A stretch of 64,000 nucleotides of DNA from Arcuatula senhousia. Its lineage: Eukaryota > Mollusca > Bivalvia > Mytilida > Mytilidae. This document shows, in pieces, positions 1 to 16,000 of this stretch (its first letter is position 1; the number at the start of each line of letters is the position of its first letter). The stretch covers positions 44,691,115 to 44,755,114 of the forward strand of contig OZ020305.1 in NCBI GenBank assembly GCA_963971305.1, in the 5' to 3' direction. The notes beneath the pieces are model-generated. The model did no database searches. It had not been told where the DNA came from and saw nothing but the letters and a program-made list of their open reading frames with translations. The position numbers were made by a program, and so were the translations under genes.

Positions 1-956
1 TGAATTTTACAGTTCTTGATGCCCTTCCGCTTTGACCCCCATAGGAGTCAATTTTAAATTAAATTTTCTAAAACGTTAAACGGTAAAAGTTTCTGATTTT
101 ATTTTTATCAATTGATGAAAAGGCAATAAAGTTTATGTGGCCAAAATTTCTTTAGAAAAAAATGTTAATTGTTTAATTCACAAAACCAAGGAATTAGATA
201 AAATTCCTTGACAAAACGTTATATTGAAAATGCATTGCGAGCTAACTACCACCTCGATCGTGCCCTTTGACTTAAATTTTATGAATCATGATAACAGTTT
301 TCCGGACCCCGGGCAGCTAGTAACCCGAATAATACAGTCGTTATATTTCGCTCGATCGTTGCAGTCGCTAGATCTGCATTAACGATCCCTGTGTTAGAGT
401 TAGGCAGCTAGGCGTATCACCTAGCTTTTCTAGTTTTTTTTTCTTTGTCTTTAAAAATTAGGTATTACTAAATTTTATTGACCGGGTTGGTCACGGGTCA
501 ATTATTTCGGGACTCTTCGTTTAAATCTTACCTAAAAGACCGAGAAATTTAAGCTCCGCCCAACCTTGCGAATAAAATAAAGTATTTTTTTATGCATGCT
601 TTGGGAAAACCCAACTTATTATTGCTGATTCGTCATTTCTTGGATGTTTTAGTAAACAACTTGTTTGTTTACATGGTTGGGTTAACACGCACCTACGTCA
701 AGAGTACAACAAGTTTATGGATTTATTGATCTTTTGTGAATTCTAAAATCATTTTACTATAACTTTCATTTCCGTTGAGAACGGTATTAGGTTATAAGTT
801 TTTTTAAATATAATTATACAATTGTATCATATGAACAGTCTACCGTAAGAACTATTTTGTTTTGATGTAGGAATATCGCACCGTACTGCTATTCGGCGAC
901 ATATGGTATAAATTACATTTGCGCATTAATTTTGTATCATTGTTGCAGCGGCAAAG
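1..956. other. 5' flank of the thioester gene
   Basis: AT-rich sequence upstream of the start codon, with no coding region or repeat that I recognise. It presumably holds the promoter. A TATA-like motif lies at 907-912. A pyrimidine-poor AG at 947-948 just before the ATG could instead be the acceptor of a 5'UTR intron. Confidence 0.5.
907..912 (+). promoter_or_regulatory. Possible TATA box
   Basis: TATAAA about 45 bp upstream of the ATG at 957. Typical spacing would put transcription start near 937-942 and leave a 5'UTR of about 20 nt. This is inference from motif and position only; the sequence is AT-rich, so chance occurrence is likely. Confidence 0.3.
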
Positions 957-1021
957 ATGAACGAGAAGGGAGTACGTTTCCTGATATTGTTAACCTATTT
1001 CCATGTGGTGGCAGGTCAAAT
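957..1021 (+). CDS. TEP exon 1: start codon and signal peptide
   Basis: ATG at 957 opens a short basic N-terminus and hydrophobic core ([14 protein letters not shown]), a clear secretory signal with likely cleavage after VVAG or Q. Donor GTGAGT at 1022; ends in phase 2 and joins exon 2 to form Ile. Confidence 0.85.
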
Positions 1022-4000
1022 GTGAGTAAAATCTTTTATATAGAAAACACTAATTGCAAAATCAATATATCAGTTCCTATGTCAACTAATTATAAAATTC
1101 ATTGAACTTGAAAAAATCTGGCCATTATCTTCAGGTTTACTCAAGACTGTTGTGTATGACAAGGGGTATGGCATTACCGGGGTGTAAAAATAATTAAAAG
1201 TTAAAACGTGTATGTGTCAAACATAAAAATTGTAACATTTCCTGTATTTTTTGTTAAAAAGACTTATTTTCTTTCTTTAACTTATAAACATTATTAGTTA
1301 GCAAATTGAGAGTACATTAATTCAGTTAGTACATTTTGTACTTAGATACATGAAATATGCATTTATTAATTAAAACTATATTAATTTTTATTTTTGAATG
1401 AGTCATAATTAAACTGTTAAATTTATTATCTCATTTATCATTTTTATATATTGCATAAACACAAGTATATTAAAATATGATCTGTTATTACTTTTCATTC
1501 AATTAAGCATGCTTTAATAATGTATTTTTTTTCCTTAAAAACAATAGTGTTTACATTTATCAAGGAATTAAAGTACTCTCACTCCTTGCTTTTATGGCTT
1601 TTACATTGTACAAAAATGTACATGTACATATTCATGGCAAAGAAATGAAAACTACATCTCAATTAAAGTGAAATGGTTCATTTTTTTTTTATAGCAAAGA
1701 AATCTCTGTTCAACTCAATTACAATACTATTCAAACTGTTGAATTAACAGTCAAATGTATTAAAAGTTGCTTAAACATTTTTATAGGTTTGGATGAACAA
1801 TTTTAGTTATACATGTGTACATTCATGGTTCCTCTCAAAAGAGTTTGCATTACCACTTTCACACCATGAGTATCAAATAAAACATCATACAATGGTACAG
1901 TGTACTATAGGTTTATAATGTAACTGCATCAGTCTTTTGTATTGTGCCTTTACAATTTACTGTAAATATATTAGTACAAATAGATATTGTCTAATTAACA
2001 TGTACATGTATTGACGTTATTTTGTAGATTTTAGCTCTTAAATACATGTATGTTAGCAATGACCATTTATTGTAAATGTGTTTCGCTAATAAATGATGTC
2101 TTATGTCTTAAGTATAATGTCTGAAAAATAAAATGCCACTGAGAATTCTACATTTTTGACATTTTTTTCTTACTTCAGGATTTCATGGATTTTGAAGTAT
2201 TTTGTTACCCCATTATCAATGCTCATTATAAGTACATTGTAGATCTAGAGTACTTAAATTAAGACACTTGACAAACAACGACCTTGAGATAAGGAAACAA
2301 TTTAAGTTAATGAGTTGGTCACATTTTATCTCAAAGGTCACCAATATCTTAAAAGCTTAAGATAAAAAAAGCTTATATTTTGTTTCTAATTACATGGTTA
2401 TGTAATTCTTTGTAAAACAAAAAAACTGATAAAAATGGGATTTAAATTTGAGATCATATAAAAGCATACCAGCTTTTTTAAAAGGATTTTTTTAAATCTA
2501 GCTTTAGATACATTAAGATATTTGCAAAAAAAAATGTACACATGGTACATGTACATGTATGTGTACCAGTACATTAAACATGCACATGATAATCATATAT
2601 TTAAAAATGTGGAACATAAAACATGATAAAAGACACTTAATCTTACTAAATTAATGCAATAAACATCATAAATTTTACATGATTTAAAAGTACTGATGTT
2701 CAATGGGCATAAGAAAGCTGTTCAACTGACACAAGTAATGAATGATGCTGCATATATACACTGCCAGTAACTCATCTACTTCTTGTTTATTTAATACTTT
2801 ATATACATTGTACAAATTAAACATGTACATTGTACAATGTAAGGGGCATATAGTGTTCGGGTCTGCTCCTCTGTCCATTCATAGGTCCGTCCCAAATGTT
2901 GTTAGATGGGGCATTATGTCTTTCTGACATTCTTGTTTAACAGCTACAATATGTACATTTTGTACATGCATGCATGTAAATAAATTTGTTATCCTGCAAC
3001 CTATTACTGGTATTTTGCATTTCACTTATAAAAAATTATACTGTATTCTATTACAATATACATGTATGGTGTACATTTGGACATGAACATTGTTGGTTTT
3101 TCCTTTGCTCACATTCCAATATAATGCTTATACAGTACACCCAGAGACTTGTGACTACTATAGTCCCAATCCGACATGTCGGAAATCATAAGTCCGACAA
3201 ATTTATGGTAGGTAATCACAGCACTGTAGTATAGCTTGAATAGAACTTTTGTCTGTTTGGCAAATTCTTATGGATTAGTCTACGCTTATAAATACTTGTG
3301 ATTGATAGCGATTAACTTTATTCTATACATTTTCATCTTTTTCAGAAATTTTCTGTTGACTGTTCCTCGACATCTATGGCAGGGTAGTAGGGAAGAGTTT
3401 TGTATGTCCTTTCATGATGATATAGATGCTTTCTACAATGTAACTATATTACTGAATGAGGAGGAACATCAGGTTGGCTATGGATATGCCAATGGTAAGT
3501 TTATTGTCATTATAAAATAGTATATTAGAACAGGTACCAAAGACAAGGCATTAATTCTAGCTTTTTTCCAAATACACAAAAAATCTCTGGTATTTGAATC
3601 GAAGATCATTTTGTCTCAAACTGAAAGTGTTCATGATGTGTTGTAAAAGACAATTTGTTGACCATTTTGGTTTACAGTGCCATATTTTGACAGGTGGAAA
3701 TGTAAAAAATTACCTTTTTTAACAAACCAAACACATATACATACATTTGTACATGTATGTACATTGTATGATGAAGGCAACAGATTTGTGCATAGTTCTC
3801 ATGCTAAAGCTGTTTTAAAAATGTTATTTTGTTTTAACATGTTCAAATGTATGATAAATGAAATACATGTATATGTCTGATTTAAACTAATCATCCCAAG
3901 TTTTGTAGGTGAAGGCAAGGTTTGTCACCCTTTTATGGTTCCTGATAAAACAGGACGAGGCAAGCTTAGATTGTGGACAGAGACAACAAAGGAATTGGAG

Positions 4001-7000
4001 GAATTTGTCTCAACTACCATTGGATCAACTCAGGAGACGGAAATTGAGATTCATGAATCCTCACTAGAAACTTTAATCCAAACTGACAAACCGTTATATA
4101 AGCCAGGAGAAAAGGGTAATATGCGAGTGTAGCGATCTCTTTAATGTAGAAAGTCTGCAGAATTGCATGAGACTCAAAATACCATGGAAGAAAAATTGTT
4201 CTGTCAGAAACATTCAGATTTCTCAGAAGTTTTTGAAAACGGAGGGGAAATACATGTAGTAACGCATTGCCCCAAAAATATCTTGTCACCTTTGTCCAAA
4301 AATTCAATAGAAAGGATTTTGTTTTATCTACATGAGATGAGAAAATAAATTACACTACACAAGCCCCAAAATCTACCTACATGTACAAATGTATTAAGCA
4401 CCAATTCCTCGAAAAAAAGAACTCAGAAAAGCAAAAAATTATATAGGCACTCATTTTTCACCTTTATGTTACTTTTATGTCTTACTATAGAGAGAGAGAG
4501 AGTAAATTAGTATTAAAGTGACAAAAAGATCTCTTTCAACATAGTTCAAATGTACATTTGTACACATGTAAACCATAACTTCTCAATATACATGTGCATT
4601 ACATAAGTTTCCTTTTGATTCTTATGTACAAATGTAAAAGTGTGAAATCATTTATAAGATCCTACAAAAAAATCTACCCATCACACTGCTACATTGTTTT
4701 ATACATAAATTAAAATTGTTTTTTATTTTCACTTTGTACAAAAACAAGATAGTCATAGATCCCACAAACACTTGAAAGCTATCAGACATGGAAATGTATC
4801 ATATATAACGTAAAAGTTTTGATAAAGAATTAATCTTATTAAGCTATTGAGGAAAATTTCCCACTTATACTCAAGAGCTTCTATGTCACTGGTCTTCTAA
4901 GATAACATGAATGACATTGTTTTATAATGATCACTTTGGTTTAAATTTAAAGTGGACTTCCGCTCTTTATAATTTTATTGCGTAGTGCTTATATACATTA
5001 GTAGATGTATCACTTTATCAGTGGCACAGATTTTAATCTTGTATCTATTGCATTTAGGCAAATAAACTGGTACAATCCAAATAAAGAGGTATTTCTACTT
5101 TAAATAATCCTATGTCATGTATGTACTTGTAAAGGGTTGGTGTAATGGTTTAATCCTTGTTAGGAGTTGTTACTTATTAGTCAGTTTTTCATCTCTCTAC
5201 ATCATCTATGGCGAATTTCAAAAATTATACAAAAGAACAAACCATAACATCGAGGGGCAGATCCAGGATTCCATTATCAGAGGGGGGGGCATAAACATTT
5301 TTTAAGTGTTTTTAAAATTTTAATCTTAGAATATTTCATCAGTTGTGATTGGCATTCTCCTTATACTACTAACATGACTAACATGGCTTATGTAAAGTTT
5401 ATCTGGGTCCTATTTTACTAAAGAACTTACAACCTATGTTCAGTCGTAAATTATATAGAATATTCAAGATCTAAGAATTATGACCTATGGGATGTTTCAT
5501 GCACCAAAGTGACCGTTCATGTAAGGACTGACAGTTTAAAAAAAAACTTGTTTAACAGTTTAATTAATTTTAGCTTTGTTTTTCCTCTTGTGTGGTAAAC
5601 CAAAACTGATATCATCAATTTTTAAAAATTTCCACTAAAGAATAATTTTAGTGCAAATCCATTGTGAAATAAATTAGTAAAAGGTACATGCGTGTCTAAA
5701 TAATTAAGAACAATGCATTGAATATTATGTGCATGGTTATGGTTATGTTTATGTTCTTGTTATTCTTTTTCAGTGAAATTCCGTGCAATGACAATTAATA
5801 GAGATCTAAAGCCATGGACAGGAATGGTATGAGATAAGTGTGTTGTAGTTGCCTAAACTTGGTCATATGTTGAAGAAAAGCTAAAAAAAAAAGTACAATT
5901 CGAAAACATGATTACATTGACCACAGTGTAGTTTCAAGGAAACAAAGATTTGCTAAAATATGATATCATTTCAAGCCTTTAGATGAAATGTGGTGAGACA
6001 TAATATATTTTTATAACAGTTCTTACAAAATTTTGAAAAAATTTGTAGGTGGAATATGTGGACATATGAAGGACACAAAAACACAATTGAAATATTGAAT
6101 AAAATTATTCAAATCAGAAGTGCATTTATTGCTGTTTTTCATCCCAAAGTCACAAGGAAGACTTCAATGTGAAGCAAACTTCCAAGGGAGTGGTTTGATC
6201 AGAATTCTTCTGTTAAAAATTAATTCATTTTGTTCATTTTAACCAATTATCTATATGACTTGTATTTTACAGGTTCCGCTAGTCGTTGTAAAGAATCCTG
6301 GGGATGTTAGAGTAATGCAATGGAAAGATGTGAAAAATGACAAAGGTTTGAAATCAAAGATAGAAAAGTTTAGTAGTATACATGTATCTGCAATGCATTT
6401 ATACTGTCCATATTAGCAATAGAAACTAAACTTAAGTTGATCATAAGGCTTAGAGGTATAAAACAATTGTTTAGGTTTGAATTTAATGCATGAAAATAAC
6501 CTGATTTTATGTAAATAAACAAAAGACAAAATTTTAAAGCAGATAGTAATTTTGGCGAAGTAAGAAACATAATAAGATACCCGGTAATTTAAAATGAGGC
6601 AATACATGTATAACATAAACTCCAAAGTCCAAGGCCAGCAGACAAAACAAGGCAATACATGTATAACATTAACTCCAAAGTTCTAGGCCATCAGACGAAA
6701 CAAGGCAGTACTTGAGCAGTGATTTGGACTTGGTACAGACATTGTGTTTACCATGTTTTTTTTAATGCCACAATCTCCATCTTCTATTGCAACCTTAAGA
6801 GTCCAATACTGACAAAAAACCATAGCATCCTTGTACATGTTGTAAGACATGATTGGGTGTTATAAGAGACATATTATTATTCTTTTAGTAATATGGCTAA
6901 TTTCTACAATTGTATGTATTACATTCTTTATTAAAGGACTTCTAAGTTTTGAGATGCCACTATCTAAGGATCCACCTCTTGGTGAATGGAACATCGCAAT

Positions 7001-10000
7001 AACAGTAGAGGGCAAAGAACATGTTCAACCTTTTAAAGTTCAGGAGTATGGTATGACACTTATAGTTGGTTTTATTGTAAACAATATTTTTCCCTGTTTT
7101 GGTAAATCCATTCATATTGTCTTGATTCATTCAAATGTATTTCATTTGATTCTTAAAAACAATGGTATCAGTTGAACTTAAAAAAAATATTTATTAAAGT
7201 CTGTATATTAAAGAAAATACAAGATTGTTTGAAACTGTTGTATAACTTTTGTTTCAACTCATTTTAAGATGTATACTGTTATGTTTTTGGTTTCCAATGC
7301 ATTCAAAGTTTATAAAGAAAAAATATTTGTTTTCTTATTTAGAATATTTTGTTTAGAACAATTAAATGCACATATTTTTTTAGGATATTGTATTTTTAAT
7401 ATACTAAAAACAGCTACAATACATGTAGTTCAATGTATTCTGTATAATGAACATTTATCTTGTAAACCTTTTACTTTGCAGTTTTACCAAAGTATGAAGT
7501 ACAAGTAACAGCACCCACCTTTCTTTTACCAACAACAGACTATATCAATGCATCTGTTTGTGCAAAGTATGTTTATTTATTCTAATTTAGGGGTTTTCCA
7601 GGAAAAAATGTACAGGGGGTCGGAACTCGCCTCCCAATTTAGGGTACCACCACCACCAGATTTTATTTTTTTTAACAACTCTAAAGCATTTAGAAAGATG
7701 TTAAACCCACAACCAAGGAAAGTTCCGACTCCCTGGCACATTTTTCCTGGAAAATCCCTTTATATTAAGTGTTTTATCATTTTGGATTTATGCCACATTT
7801 AAGGTCTTGTTTAAATGTATAAATGGCAGGCAAAATTAGATTTAAAAAAATGATACAAAATCTTCTATTGTAATTTGAACATATTTATTTGCTAAAAAGC
7901 TTTTGAAGGGGGTTAAACATAGGTTTCCATACACACACTGTTACAATTGCTAAGAGTTTAATAACAGCACATTAACACACAATTATAGTCTTGTTACATG
8001 CTAGGTAAAAACGTAGAAAAACCGAATGTACACATACTACTATAAAATATTTGGAAAACTATAAATTCCTTAATACAATTTTTGTATCAGAACTTTTCTC
8101 TTTGATAGCATTTTTATAGAATAGCAAACGGTCGTTTTGCAGTGAAAGGCACAAAGTTTATTTTGTTATTGTTTTATAGATACACCTATGGTAAGCCCGT
8201 GAAAGGAAAAGTGCAAATATCTGTCTGTTATGTAGATGTCAGTCCTTACTTCTACTACTATAGATATGAACAGGAGGAAAGACCATGTGCTGCTAGAATT
8301 ATGGATGTAGGTTTTAATTTCACAGGCCTTAAAATAGTATAAATAAAAACACTTAACTGTCATATTACATGTTCACCACTCTGGCAAAAGTAGCAGTACT
8401 AATTTTGTTTTAAAAAGCAGGTTTGACAATAAGATTTCTTGGTAAAAAGGTAAAACAGCTTTGTTACTGGTGTCTACAGGAGGTTTTTGGTTCATATCTC
8501 CCTTTTTATAACAAATTCGTAGAAGAAATAGATAGTTTAAATTGTATAGATATTTTCAGAAATACTTTAAAACTCCCATTACATGTGTCTATTCTAAGAT
8601 TTTATAAGTTTCAAGTTCATTCAGGCTTCAGGCACTTTGATTGGTTTCTGTTACATTTTAAATGGTATTTAGCAATAATAACATAACAATCATATACATG
8701 TAGCATGCATGTTTGGTACAGTTTTCTCCACAAACTAATATTTACAGATAAATGGATGTGTGGATTTCTCAGTAGAGGGCAGCGAATTGATGTTATCATC
8801 ATCCAACTTTAGTCGCTATGGAAATCTTGTAATCAATGCCACAGTCACTGAACAAGCTACAGGTTGTTATAATAGATAATAAAAGACGTAAATGTGAATA
8901 GGAAAAAACAGCCAAAAAGATTGCTTTAGACTAGTGCAAATGCAAAAAAAAACCTTGCAGTCATATTCCCAAATTATTGTGAAGAAGATTGCTAGATGGA
9001 AGAAGGCATGAGAAATTACAAGTTTCAGGAAAATTAGAATGTCCCGTCATTTTGTTTCAAATAACCTATGATGTCACTAAAATATGAAGAAATTTTTACT
9101 AACCATTGTAATTTAATTTAATTTAATTTTTTATTTACATGTATAGCTAGGAATGCTTTAAATACTTGTATTTAAGAATTGAATGTTTGTATTTTGATGT
9201 TTCATTGGCATGTAAAACTGTTGACCGTAGCACATTCCTAATGAAGCGCTTCATGTTAAAAATGTGTGACTGGTCAATGGTTTTACAACCCTATGAAACA
9301 TCAAAACACCAACATTCAATTCTTATAATTACGTTTTAATGTTTTATAATTTGTTTCTGATTTTTCATTTTGTTTTGTGATGTATGTTCGTGTATTTTTT
9401 ATTTGGGCATTAATCATGTAAATATCCAAATGCGAATTCAAGTTGTGAGAATTTACCTGGATAAGAACAAATTTTAGTTGTGCCTATAGTAAGGTCATGA
9501 CCTGGCTATGGCCACGTGATTCAAGTGACATTTCATCGAGGTATGAAAGACAATGCAAGGTGTCATTTAACTAATAGAATTACTGCATTTTAATTATATG
9601 CACAGTAAATGTAATTATTGATACAATAATTACTTATTTTATTTCTGAAAATACAAATTGCATAATCATAACTATTAGGAAACTAATTTTGCATTCCTTG
9701 CCATTGGGACTAGCTTGGAGCTTATGAATTTTTGGCCGGATTTGTATCTTATCATAAATCTTGCTGGCATTTTAATGAAAATTTCAATTTATATTAGTTA
9801 CATTTTACAATTGATAAGGAGCCATTGCAAATTTCGATTGAAATGATATTAGTGATTTTTCACATCAGAACATGGTCATGTAGCAGGTATAAACTTTATT
9901 TGAAATTTTGTGTGACATTTTCAAAATTAAACAAAAAGTTTGATATTCTAATGAATAAATATTTTATAGAACTACATGTATAAGGGACTTGTAAAGGATT

Positions 10001-13000
10001 ACAAGATAGTGATATTTATTTAACAGCGTTATTCACAATGAAAATTAAACCATTTGATACACATGATATATGAACGATCTAAAATTTTGGGTGTGTAAAT
10101 GATAATTTTGTTTTGTTTAAAACTAGCATTAAAATTCTAAATGTTTCAATTCTATTAAAGTTTAACTGTAATCTTGTGTAGGTATATCTCTAAATGGAAC
10201 GGTACAAGGACCAGAAATGACCTTTGAAGCAGTTAAGATGACCTTTGAAGATGACACACATAACTACTTTAAAGAAGCATTCCCATACTATGCAAGAGTA
10301 AGTTTGTTTAGTTCATGTCAATTAAGAAGTAAAACTATGATAAATATACAGATATAAAAGCTATAATATAATGTTTATTCTACATGTATATATATACATG
10401 AATTTGAAGTCTCTAGGACTCCGTATGACAACCAACCACGCTTAGCAAGTTATGCATGCCGCCTATATTGTTATGGCCTTTTAAAAGTCATACACTACAC
10501 ATCCGGAATCTACTGTTTAAGAGTATAGAATGATTGCTGATGCAATAGCATCTCTTTCAACCAGCTGACATCTAATGATAAATAGAAATTTTAGAACTTA
10601 TTTTATATTACAAGGATTCAGGGTCTTTTTGCTTGTTTATTGATATAAACTAACTTTTCTTTATTAACCAGGTTATAGTAACCAAGCCTGATGGTAGCCC
10701 TGCACCAGGAGAACTTATTGAGATCTCTGCAGATAATTACGATCCAGAGTATCATCTTAAGAGAAACTTTACAAGTGATGAAAATGGAATCGTAAAATTT
10801 GCTATCAAGAATTTACCAAAGAATGTCAATAGGCTTAGTTTCAGTGTAAGTGTAATGTAGTATGTATGAATTATTGATTCTTGGTTTCCCTAAAACAATT
10901 TATAGTGAATTTGGTGTGTCACATACATGTAGCTTCCTAGTTATTATAAAGAATTTCTTTAGATCAGTTCACATTAGTTTAACAACATTTTCTTCTGCTG
11001 AATAATAATGTTGAAGGAATTGAATGGTAAAATGAATTTAGGTATTTGCTGAAATTTTCCAAATTTGTACCTACCAAAATTACCCCCATAAAGTATTTCT
11101 AATAAGTAAAACTACTTTACATGTTATAAAGGTAACTATTTTACATTTTCAGGCCAGAGCTCCTAAGTATTACACTCCTTATGGGAGGTACCATTACATC
11201 ATAAGGATGTATGAGCCAAGAGCTAATCACTATGCCAATAAATGGTACTCTCCATCTAATAGCTACATCCATGTCCCTGCAGTGGACAGCCAACTACAGT
11301 GTGGATCTGAGGCAGAGTTTGAGATCTTGTATTCGACACCACCAGATACAGATTATAAATTCTTTGTCCAGGTATTTTGACAGGTCCTCTCTAGCTCTGA
11401 TTTCACTGTGTGAAAATCTAAGTTAAAAAATGGTAAACATTGGGAGGCAGCCAGGTGGAAAACTATTATGAAATCAGTATTCTTAGCAACTACATGTACT
11501 TGTCAAAGCTTCTTGACATCAGCATGGGATCCTATATTGTGGGATTTGATTTCTGGTCTGTCCCTCATTACCTACTTCCAGTTTAACAAATTCAACCATT
11601 TTTACTGACTAATTTTTCACGTAGGAAAATACCTTTGGGTATTTTTATATGTTGTGGGTATAAATTTTAATTAGTTAAATGTAGTGTGAAAAAAATATAT
11701 ACAAAAAGCTATATTGGAAAGAAGCATAAACAAAATGAAATTTGAACTTAAGAGTAAATTAGAAAATAAAAGAAATCAGGAGGCTCAGAACAGCATATCA
11801 AAACACATGTTTATCGTGACAAAACTCATGCAACTACATAACTTCATAAAACAACAAGTTACATAAACATACATCAAACTCAGATTGTACTTTTGTGCTC
11901 CAGTAGGGCAATACAAACATCACGTTTCCAGTTATTGTTTAGGCTTGGTCAAATCAGGTAGGGGAAGAAAATGCTGAAGCCACTGATGAGATCCACACCT
12001 GACATACAACTGTTTACAGGTCCTATGGCTCAATTTATAAATTGTATTGGGCTTAATTTCATTTAAGTCATTTTAACATTGTTATGTTTTCCAGGTTTTG
12101 TCAAAATCTCATGTTGTACACCATACACATGTCAGACACCATTTTAAGATCCATGATGCTGTTAATTTTGATGGTATCCCAGATGAGATGTTATTGGACC
12201 CCTACACACCACCCCCCAGGCCCACTTACTACTACCCTATAGACCCAATTCCATATTATGACGGTAAGTATAACTAGTATACTTTTTGTTGCCTATTTTA
12301 TTTAGTCATGTTCACAAACATGGATCAAGTTCTATGAGTACAAAATCTGGATAAGTTCTTTTTGCTTAATATGCATATACTGATTGCATGTTTTTGGTTA
12401 TTTATTTCAAGTAAAGATAATGAACATTACAACAAAAGGTGAACTAACCTACCCCCTCTTTCCACAAAAAGTTTCCTCATTTATAACAATTTTAAAAAAT
12501 GTTTAAATCATGGGCTTTTAAGTGATATTTTGTTGTGTGCTGTTATCTTTTTGAGCCTGATACATCGTTTGAAAAGATAGTTTGACATTTATTTTCATGT
12601 GTTCATTGACAGATCCAGAACTAGGATTCAAGCCCGAGCCAGAAAACATCACCATTACAGTTGATGGTAAATCTTATATCCTTTTAAATGTAAACTGTAT
12701 ATTAACAAAATGTTTAATTATACCCCCAATCGAAAGAAAAGAGGTATATTGCAACCACCTTGAATGTCCGTCTCTGTCTGTCCTTTACAAACTTTGAAAA
12801 CTGATCCACAAAAATCATATTGGAAACCAGCATTATAAAAAAGTTTGTTAGAGATATTATAAAGCAATTTGAAAAAAGAAAGATATGTTAAAGCATTGAC
12901 TAAAGTTTCCCTTAAGGTTCATCTTTACACTTTGGAAAAAATGACTGATATATCACGTCTTTTTTCAGTCTATGTGGAGCCTAAACTACACGTTCAATCG

Positions 13001-16000
13001 CTTAATAAGGCGTAGCAGCGTCTAGATAAATATTTTTTGCATACAGTGTTAGTATTTTGTAGGTGTAAATTTGATCTGTTTTGTCGGAGCATTTTCTTTG
13101 CATTTTTTTAGATTACCCAAATATAGCCAAATATCAACCTTGCCCTGTCAAATGGCCTCCACATGCAAGGTAGTTCTATTATTGATGTAATTAAATCTAC
13201 TCACAATCGATTTTATGGAAGGTTATTAAGGGGTAATTCAGGCTTTATTTAAGGTTACAATTTGAACGGAAAGAAAATGAATAGAGAAAACAACAAGATT
13301 TATCTTGTGAAATAGAAGGGAAAATTATTGGCGATTTTTATAGCTAGACGCTGCTACACTTTATTTTTTATTTCTATGCGTAGTTTAGGTCGTACATAGA
13401 CTAGAAAAAAAGGTCAAATAACTACCATTTTTTTCGAATTGTAACCATGAACCTTAACTGTTGAAGGATATATAGCTTTTCAAACATTTTTTCTACAGCA
13501 ATTAAAAATTTAGATTTCTTAGTGAACAGAAATATCATGAAATAAAGTAATAAATGTTGTTTAATCTATTAATAAATGTTGTTTAATCTATGTAATAAAC
13601 ATGATAGAAAGTATAAGTAATGGAAGATTCCAAATAAGAGAAAATTCAACTTGTGATCAAACTCTCTTAATCATTCATGCCCTGTACACATTCATGAACT
13701 ATTTGGATGTCTGGTTATATCACTCTGCTCAAAGCATACAATAGCAAAATTTATTAAGGACAAGTGAAAAAAATGCTGGTTATAGCATAGATATTTTTTT
13801 TAGAATATAAACTCAAGTAGTAAAGCTGAATTTAAAGTCTTATTTGCAAATCTCAGTATTTCCTTATGTATACATGTATATTACTAGTAAACATTTTTTT
13901 GATTTTTTTTTCTTTCCAGATTTGTTGAATGATACAAGTGTAGGTGAAACTGGAGGTTAGTGCTTTTATTTTATTTTTCCCACACCTGAAAAAAATAGCA
14001 AAAAGGTTTTTGTTACCTTTAATTTTATCATTGATTTTTCATTTTTTGATTTGTAATTTCTTGATGTATGAAATTGTTAAAATGTTTGTAACTTCTTTAA
14101 TATGAAATAGGCATTGCTTTAACTGTGAGCACAGCATAATTCGATCACTGGGCATTCATTTTTTTCATGGGTACCAATTTCCGTGGTTTGATATAAATTG
14201 ACAAGTTTCTTAAATTCATGGTTCTGAAGTCTGCAGTATACATATCAATGTTAAATTTCCTTTTCATGGAGGATCAAATTTCGTGGGTCAATGCCATCCA
14301 TGAAAACCACAAAAATTGATACCTCACAAATGATAATGAAAGGTATTATGAAACCACAGTAATTAAAGGTTGACCAATTATTTTTGTAAAAAACTCTCCA
14401 GATTACAGCATGAAAGTAGAAACTGATCAGATGGATCCTCTTTTTGCTCTCATATGACAGAGTTCCACACCTCAGTTGAGGAATAAAATCTTTTAGAAAT
14501 CAAAATATCACATCTATAGAACCCCATTCCAACAAAGACCTGGAAACTTATGATACTGGAACATTTTTTAACTAGTCAATTGTTCACCTAAAATTAAATT
14601 GGAACCTCATTTTGGAGTGAAAATTTGAATATCCAATAATTTTTTCTACTCTATTTTGATGTCATTTAAGAATTAACTATAATATTTTTTGGTTTATTGA
14701 ACTATAAACTAAATTTTTCATGGTGAATATTGAATAATCCCTGAAGCAGATTATGTAAATGTGCTCCACTAAAAATTTAGTTTATTGATTCTATAAACCA
14801 AAATATCATTACAGTTAATACTTACGTATGTTAAATTTATTGATATATTCGGCGCCCTTCTAGTCCTTTGAGAAGGTATGAAAAATCATTGACCTGTGTA
14901 CGGGAGACTTTTGGGTCTATTTTGTGCGACTGAATTTTAGTTCACACAATTATAAATTTGCGCTGAAATGTTTATGTTGATAGAATACAATGTAAAACAA
15001 ATATATTTGTGCTGTTTAATTCCTGCGCTACCAATGTCGGCGCAAAAACCATGAAAATAAAACTGTCGTGAAATTTCACAGTTTACAGTATTCAGTGACA
15101 CATATCATTGCAACAATTTATGAATCAAGAAGTTACAAATTAACAAATTGATAATACAAATCAAGGTATTTTGCCCCTATTGGCTTTCCATATAGATGAG
15201 TCTTTTTTTTACATGTTGTACTATTTGTATACTAATGCTAGAATTGATATTCTTGAATTGAACACCAGGTACAGATAAATTAAAGAAAAAAATCAGTAGC
15301 AATCAAAACTATGTCTTGCATATACATCTATATAATACTGTTGCAGAAGTAAAAGAGCCATGTAACCTGTTAGCATTACTTTCCTGTGCACAGCCAATGA
15401 GAGAAGTAGCCCAAGATTCTGTCAAGAAAATGTGCCAGTAAGTCTTCTGAACTTTTGTTTATTAATTTTGATCTACGGGTAAGAAAAAATAAATGTTACA
15501 ACACAGAAAAGTATGTTTTTATAAAATGTAAATTTTAAAGTGAAATGTAAAGTCATGTTATAGTTTTTTGAAGTGAATAGCATTTATAATGTCTTAAAAA
15601 TGTATAAAACATCACCAATAATAATTCATTGTTGCATGTAACTTCAAATTTAATTGATCTTAGCATTTCTGAAAGGAGAAATATTTCTGTAAAATGCATG
15701 TACTAAAGATACAATCTGTTATAATATACATGTAGATTATCATATTTAAAAGTTATGGAATCATAAGCAATAGTTATAGAGATAATTTTGAAGGCATTTT
15801 TAGATTTGTTAACCAGTCATTACACATACTCACACACTTTACACATTGTCCATTTGAGTGGCCAGGTTACCAAAAAGATAAAATAATTCAAAGTGATCAT
15901 TTTTAACTATAATTCCATAGCGAGCACCCCAAAAAAATGTGCCCCATGAGAAAGGAGAGCTCTACAGCAAGTTCCCGCAAACATTTTGCCTAATGCTGAT

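Noticed and set aside
6849..7175. 108-codon frame with a hydrophobic start resembling a membrane segment
   Set aside because: The hydrophobic part is intron sequence upstream of the exon 6 acceptor; only 6937-7050 is coding.
13112..13169. Possible extra exon with acceptor TTTTTTAG and donor GTAGTT, reading [15 protein letters not shown]
   Set aside because: 58 bp, phase 1 to 2: every downstream join gives a stop codon. It also lies in the middle of TTAA MITE 1. It could at most act as a frame-breaking pseudo-exon.
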